Assembly (NCBI GenBank): GCA_944327135.1 | Contig: CALVGQ010000101.1 | Span: 1 to 35,217, forward strand | Origin: an uncultured Erysipelotrichaceae bacterium | Lineage (GTDB): Bacteria > Bacillota_I > Bacilli_A > Erysipelotrichales > Erysipelotrichaceae | Direction: 5' to 3' | DNA: 35,217 nucleotides | In this document: positions 31,549-35,217 of the stretch, piece after piece | Position numbering within the stretch: position 1 is the first letter of the stretch | How the letters are laid out: every line of letters starts with the position of its first letter | Notes under the pieces: generated by a model | The model's database searches: none | Seen by the model: only the letters and a program-made list of their open reading frames with translations | What the model was told of the DNA's origin: nothing | Made by a program: the position numbers and the translations under genes

Positions 31549-32004
31549 TTACTGATATACATATCCCTCCAATAGCGTTTGATACTGCTCTTGTTTTGCC
31601 AACGTAATGGCTGCTTCATCAGTTAGCACTGCTTCTTTTACGATATATTCGATCTCCATTTCCTGAACTTGACTTAAAACCTGTTGGGTCAGCTCTTCCT
31701 GAGTGCTGCAGCCCACAACCAGAATCGTCTTCTCATTTTGCTGGATCAACAACGGGTCCATGCCTTGCCGTTTGCATTCGGCTGCCAAGCCTTCATAAGA
31801 AGAGGTCAATGTAAAAACTCCCAGCTGGATCCAATTCAGCTGAACCTTTTGTAAAGAAACAACTGGTTCCTCAGAAGTCTCAACGACTACCATTGAAGAA
31901 TTTTTTTCCACTGTTTCCAGATTAGAAAAAAACCAAAAATAAACGGCCGTAAAAATGCAAGATGCTCCCAATGCCAAGATCGTGCAGGCTTTTCTTTTTT
32001 CCAT
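31549..32004 (-). CDS. SPOR-like single-pass membrane protein at the spoIIB position
   Basis: This 151-residue protein has a short basic N-terminus, one membrane helix (about 7-25), a linker, and a compact C-terminal domain of about 70 residues beginning at NWIQLGVFTLTSSYEGLAAE, which resembles the SPOR (peptidoglycan-binding) pattern of alternating strands and helices. In B. subtilis the gene immediately upstream of maf-radC-mreBCD is spoIIB, a membrane protein with a SPOR domain that guides engulfment. The match here is by position and architecture, so no gene symbol is given. I start at the ATG at 32002-32004, with GGGG eight bases ahead; an ATG at 32010 and a GTG at 32013 are alternatives. 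Confidence 0.65.
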   Translation of the reverse strand: MEKRKACTILALGASCIFTAVYFWFFSNLETVEKNSSMVVVETSEEPVVSLQKVQLNWIQLGVFTLTSSYEGLAAECKRQGMDPLLIQQNEKTILVVGCSTQEELTQQVLSQVQEMEIEYIVKEAVLTDEAAITLAKQEQYQTLLEGYVYQ

Positions 32005-32022
32005 CTGCATCACCCCGTATTC

Positions 32023-32083
32023 ATTCTATGTTCCTGTCTCCATTTCTACTTATTATTCTTCCAAAAAAAACGTTCTTTCCTTT
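32023..32083 (-). promoter_or_regulatory. Sporulation-type promoter candidates for the SPOR-like gene
   Basis: CATAGAAT (minus strand, 32023-32030) is followed by a sequence very like the one before spoIVFA. Further upstream, AAAGGAAAG (32075-32083) and GAAGAATAA (32053-32061), 13 bases apart, resemble a sigma-H promoter except that the spacing is one base too long. Neither is convincing alone. Confidence 0.3.
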
Positions 32084-32134
32084 CAATTCATTTTTCTTCC
32101 CCCGCGATAGCTCCACTGAGCATTTTTGCAACGG

Positions 32135-32163
32135 TAGACAATCCTCACGCTTTTTGTTAAAAT
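32135..32163 (+). promoter_or_regulatory. Promoter of the dienelactone hydrolase-like gene
   Basis: TAGACA (32135-32140), a 17-base spacer, and TAAAAT (32158-32163), about 30 bases ahead of the start codon. Confidence 0.5.
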
Positions 32164-32193
32164 TTTAGTAAAGTTGAAGGAGGGAAAATCTGT

Positions 32194-32958
32194 ATGTGGA
32201 ATCAATTCAATGTCAAAGATTACGCCGGCATGATTGCCGAAACCATTCATATCCCTGGACATCAGGGGAAAACCATTCGTGCTTATTATTCCAAGCCGCT
32301 TCAAAAGGAAAACTGTCCAGGCTTGGTCCTGATTCCGCACATGCCAGGCTGGGATGAATTCTGTCGGGAAGCAGCCAGGCGGTTTACAGAACACGGATAT
32401 CAGGTTCTTTGTCCAAACATTTACGAGGATTACGGAGACGGTACACCTACGGAAGTGTCTAGCCGGGTTCGAGAAGCCGGCGGTGTCCATGATGACAGTG
32501 TCATGGAAGACTGTGCCGGTGCCTTGAATTTTCTGCGCAATCAAACCCAATCCAACGGGAAAGTAGGTGTCATTGGAATGTGCTCTGGCGGACGCCATAC
32601 TTTCCTAGCAGCCTGTACCGTGGATGGCTTTGATGCAGCAGTGGACTGCTGGGGCGGCGGAGTCGCTCCAGAGCCGGAAGAAGCCACCGAAGCCAATCCG
32701 GTCGCCCCGATTACTTACGCTGAAAAACTGAGCTGCCCATTGATCGGGATCTTTGGAAACGAAGATCATCACCCTACTCCAGAAGAAGTCGATCGATTAG
32801 AAACAGCATTAAAGAAATACAATAAAGAATTCGAATTTTATCGATATGACGGAGCCGGACATGGCATCTGGTATTATGATAAACCGATGTTTCGACAGCA
32901 GCAGGCCATGGATTCCTTCAATAAAGTATTGGCCTTTTTGGATCGCTATCTCAAATGA
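32194..32958 (+). CDS. Dienelactone hydrolase-family protein
   Basis: This 254-residue alpha/beta hydrolase is of the dienelactone hydrolase family. The catalytic triad is visible: nucleophile Cys130 in GMCSGG, Asp191 in FGNEDHHP and His223 in GAGHGIWY. The Cys nucleophile and overall length fit carboxymethylenebutenolidase-like enzymes, most of which act on unknown esters or lactones outside aromatic degradation. No aromatic catabolism genes are nearby, so I do not assign the textbook substrate. There is a strong GGAGGG site. Its last four bases (ATGA) overlap the start of the radical-SAM gene, so the two are translationally coupled. Confidence 0.85.
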   Translation: MWNQFNVKDYAGMIAETIHIPGHQGKTIRAYYSKPLQKENCPGLVLIPHMPGWDEFCREAARRFTEHGYQVLCPNIYEDYGDGTPTEVSSRVREAGGVHDDSVMEDCAGALNFLRNQTQSNGKVGVIGMCSGGRHTFLAACTVDGFDAAVDCWGGGVAPEPEEATEANPVAPITYAEKLSCPLIGIFGNEDHHPTPEEVDRLETALKKYNKEFEFYRYDGAGHGIWYYDKPMFRQQQAMDSFNKVLAFLDRYLK

Positions 32959-34124
32959 GCTCGCTTCCCTTTGTCGTGATGGCTAAGCCCGTCGGCTCTC
33001 GCTGCAACCTGCGGTGCCGCTATTGTTATTATCTGGATAAAGGAAAGTTTTCCTCCCATCAAAAGCAATCCAGAATGAGCTTTGACCTTTTGGAAAAACT
33101 GATTCGCCAGACGATTCAGGCCAGTTCTGGACCTATCGTCTCTTTTACATGGCATGGCGGAGAGCCTACTTTAGCCGGACTGGATTTCTATCAAAAAGCC
33201 ATCGAATTAGAAAAAAAATACCTTCCTAAAAACTGGCAGGTCTGGAACAATCTTCAGACCAACGGGATCCTGTTGAATGATCATTGGGTTCATTTTTTAA
33301 AAGAGAACCGGTTTGACGTCGGCTTAAGCCTTGATGGAAACCAGTGGGTCCATGATGCCAATCGCCTTGATCTTCGTCAAAGTGGTTCTTATCAACGCGT
33401 TCTGGCAGCGGCTAAGCGGCTTAAAGCGGCTGGAATCGAACCTGATTTGCTTTGCACGGTCAATGCAGCGACCATTAAACAGCCTTTAGAAGTTTATCAG
33501 GCTCTGCGGGAACTGGATACCGGATGGATCCAATTTATTCCGATCGTCATCCGATTAAAGAATGGTCAGATGGCTCCTGAATCGATCGATGCCAGTCAAT
33601 ATGGAACCTTTCTTTGTACCGTATTTGATGAATGGGTCCACCATGACCTCGGTCGTCTGGATGTTCAGCTTTTTGCTGAAACTGCCCGAGTCTTAGCCCA
33701 TGGAAAAGCAAGTCTTTGCTGGATGAGCGAAACCTGCGGACGAGTCTTAATTGTTGAGGAGGATGGCGCCGTTTATTCCTGTGACCATTTTGTGGATGAA
33801 AATCATCGGATCGGCAATCTTTTCCAAAACTCACTGGCTGATTTGGCCAACAGTGCAGCACAGCTTGCGTTTGGCAATCAAAAAAAACAAGCCTTGAGCG
33901 CCGAGTGTCGAGCCTGTCCTTATCTGGCCTATTGTCATGGCGGATGCTTGAAAGACCGTTTTGCGCAGTCCTCAACAAAAGAAAAAAACCATTATTATCT
34001 TTGCGGCGGATTAAAACAGTTTTTTGGGCATGCTCTTCCGATCCTCAAACAAATCATGCAGCTCAGTCAGGCTGGCAAAACTCCTCAAGCAATCATGGAA
34101 TGCTTAAATACCCAAAAAAGATGA
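32955..34124 (+). CDS. Radical SAM/SPASM protein, anaerobic sulfatase-maturase type
   Basis: This 389-residue protein starts with the radical-SAM iron-sulfur motif CNLRCRYC (Cys17, Cys21, Cys24) followed by YYLDKG, and continues with FTWHGGEPTLAG and LQTNGILL, which match anSME enzymes closely. The C-terminal SPASM region has the expected cysteines in ETCGRVLIVEEDGAVYSCDHF (split over 20 residues), CRACPYLAYCHGGC and YLCGG, for two auxiliary clusters. anSME enzymes oxidise a Cys or Ser in the sulfatase active site to formylglycine without oxygen. No sulfatase gene is in the window, so its partner is elsewhere or the substrate is different. It is coupled to the dienelactone hydrolase-like gene and ends in a terminator shared with the methyltransferase. 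Confidence 0.87.
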   Translation: MSSLPFVVMAKPVGSRCNLRCRYCYYLDKGKFSSHQKQSRMSFDLLEKLIRQTIQASSGPIVSFTWHGGEPTLAGLDFYQKAIELEKKYLPKNWQVWNNLQTNGILLNDHWVHFLKENRFDVGLSLDGNQWVHDANRLDLRQSGSYQRVLAAAKRLKAAGIEPDLLCTVNAATIKQPLEVYQALRELDTGWIQFIPIVIRLKNGQMAPESIDASQYGTFLCTVFDEWVHHDLGRLDVQLFAETARVLAHGKASLCWMSETCGRVLIVEEDGAVYSCDHFVDENHRIGNLFQNSLADLANSAAQLAFGNQKKQALSAECRACPYLAYCHGGCLKDRFAQSSTKEKNHYYLCGGLKQFFGHALPILKQIMQLSQAGKTPQAIMECLNTQKR

Positions 34125-34150
34125 GAAACCTCTGTTCCTCATCTTTTCTT
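34114..34150. terminator. Bidirectional terminator
   Basis: AAAAGATGAG (34116-34125) pairs with CTCATCTTTT (34138-34147) across a 12-base loop that can pair further; A-rich on the left and T-rich on the right. It ends both the radical-SAM gene (plus) and the methyltransferase gene (minus). Confidence 0.75.
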
Positions 34151-35217
34151 TTTCGATTTCTTCTTTTTGACCAAAGACACGATGCATTCTGTATGCACCG
34201 TTTTAGGGAACAGGTCCACCGGCTGAATCTTGTGAATCTGATAACCATGAGAACATAAAAATGTGCAATCTCGTTTTTGTGCTTCTGGGCCACAGGCAAT
34301 ATAAACGATCCGCTCTGGAGCCAGGGCAGCCAAGGCCTGCAAAAAACGCGAATCACTCCCCTGTCTTGCCGGATCCATCAAAACACAATCAAACCGATTT
34401 CCTTGGCGAACCGCTTCCTGCAGAAACCGTCCGCAATCCGTCGCCACAAAACGAACATTTCTGATCTGATTGACCTTAGCATTGGCAATCGCATTGCGAA
34501 TCGAAACAGGATTGATTTCCACCCCAACAACTTCTTTGCATAGTTTTGCTGCCAGCAAAGAAATCGTCCCAATGCCGCAATAGGCATCCAGCACCCGATC
34601 ACTCGGCTTGAGTTTTGCCATGCTAAGCGCTTGGGCATACAGCTGTTCGGTCTGAACCGGATTAATCTGATAAAAAGTTTTAGCTCCGATCCAAAAATCC
34701 AATCCGCCTAGCTGATCGCGGATTTTACCGGATCCAAACAAAATTTTTTCCTGATCAGCCAAAACCACACTGGTCGTTCGCGGATTAACATTCTGAACGA
34801 TCGTTTTGATGTTGGGATGAGTTTTTCTTAGCTCCTCGACAAACTTTCGACTGCCTGGGAAAATAGAAGAAGCGGTAACCAAACAAACCAAAACTTCCTC
34901 ATAAGCATGCGATACCCGAATCAAGCAGTGGCGCAAAAGCCCTTTTTTTTGGTCTTCATCATACGCCGTATAGTGCATTTTTCTAGCCAGCTGAAGAATC
35001 GTTTGCAAAATCTGATTCGCCGTCTCATGCTGAATCTGACAAGTGGTGATGGGACAGACACGATGGCTTTGTTCCTCATAAATTCCCGCTGCAATATTTT
35101 GATGACGATCCTCGGTAAAAGTCGCAATCACCTCATGTCGGTAATGAACTGGTATTTCCATCAGGATCAAAGCTTCAATGGGGTGCGCAGCTACCACAAG
35201 TGCCATTTTTTCCTGCT
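34139..35217 (-). CDS. 23S rRNA (uracil-5-)-methyltransferase RlmD/RumA-type (cut by the right edge)
   Basis: This partial gene is open to the window end; the ATG at 35206 is internal (the frame continues upstream with QEKMALVV), so no start is visible. The visible 359 or so residues have the class: GAKTFYQINPVQTEQLY, the SAM-binding VLDAYCGIGTISLLAA, VVGVEINPVSI, VLMDPARQGSD, and the catalytic Cys in VYIACGPEAQ, then VDLFPKTVHTECIVSL. The usual SCNP at the catalytic Cys reads ACGP. The family transfers methyl from SAM to C5 of uracil 747 or 1939 in 23S rRNA. Compared with typical members there appears to be an extra stretch of about 25 residues after KMALVV. The N-terminal Cys cluster lies off the window. 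Confidence 0.85.
   Translation of the reverse strand, partial: QEKMALVVAAHPIEALILMEIPVHYRHEVIATFTEDRHQNIAAGIYEEQSHRVCPITTCQIQHETANQILQTILQLARKMHYTAYDEDQKKGLLRHCLIRVSHAYEEVLVCLVTASSIFPGSRKFVEELRKTHPNIKTIVQNVNPRTTSVVLADQEKILFGSGKIRDQLGGLDFWIGAKTFYQINPVQTEQLYAQALSMAKLKPSDRVLDAYCGIGTISLLAAKLCKEVVGVEINPVSIRNAIANAKVNQIRNVRFVATDCGRFLQEAVRQGNRFDCVLMDPARQGSDSRFLQALAALAPERIVYIACGPEAQKRDCTFLCSHGYQIHKIQPVDLFPKTVHTECIVSLVKKKKSKKKR

Noticed and set aside
32083-32598. 171-codon open frame on the minus strand opposite the dienelactone hydrolase gene
   Set aside because: It is antisense to a gene with a complete catalytic triad and good ribosome site, and its own translation resembles no family.
1-35217. CRISPR arrays, insertion sequences, phage or attachment sites, rRNA and tRNA genes
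   Set aside because: I looked for spaced repeats, transposase motifs and conserved RNA sequences on both strands and saw none; the gene order is that of a stable chromosome.

Overview
The window reads as chromosomal DNA of a low-to-moderate-GC, spore-forming Firmicute. An Erysipelotrichia-type lineage is my best guess, but this is inferred from gene content, not from a phylogenetic marker. The evidence is Bacillus-like gene order for core genes (rsmD-coaD beside ylbJ, def beside RNase J, polA-mutM-coaE-dnaB-dnaI, radC-mreCD-minCD-spoIVFA-spoIVFB), strong AGGAGG ribosome sites, and sporulation-associated genes. There are no rRNA or tRNA genes, insertion sequences or CRISPR arrays. Two genes are cut by the window edges: an adenosine deaminase-family gene on the left and a 23S rRNA uracil methyltransferase on the right.

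Region 1 (1-8740, all minus strand) is an amino-sugar catabolism island. A mannose-family PTS transporter (IIB, IIC, IID, and IIA encoded separately further down) encloses two tandem ChbG/YdjC-type deacetylase paralogues. A PRD-type transcription regulator and nagA (GlcNAc-6-phosphate deacetylase) follow. A CcpA-like cre palindrome sits upstream of IIB. The layout suggests uptake and phosphorylation of an N-acetylated sugar or oligosaccharide, then deacetylation in the cytoplasm. No glycosidase is present, and both ChbG copies have an acidic residue where the family normally has a metal-binding histidine.

Region 2 (8800-19430) holds housekeeping genes: a metallo-beta-lactamase-fold hydrolase; ylbJ, convergent with and overlapping coaD; rsmD; ftsW; then def, RNase J and a small helical protein on the plus strand; then a SIS-domain protein and the pfkA-pyk glycolytic operon on the minus strand.

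Region 3 (19490-26760, minus strand) is a replication and repair cluster, polA-mutM-coaE-dnaB-dnaI. It is preceded by a lipoprotein that looks like a zinc/manganese ABC-transporter binding protein but lacks the expected metal-binding histidines.

Region 4 (26757-32010, minus strand) is the morphogenesis, division-site and sporulation cluster: a SPOR-like membrane protein in the place Bacillus has spoIIB, then radC, mreC, mreD, minC, minD, spoIVFA and spoIVFB. mreB and maf are missing from it. A sigma-A-like promoter precedes mreC. CATAGAAT boxes resembling mother-cell sigma-factor -10 elements precede both spoIVFA and the SPOR gene.

Region 5 (32130-35217) carries a dienelactone-hydrolase-family gene translationally coupled (ATGA) to a radical-SAM/SPASM gene of the anaerobic sulfatase-maturase type, then the convergent rRNA methyltransferase gene.

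Many start codons were moved inward from the longest open frame to the codon with the best ribosome-binding site; each entry says so.
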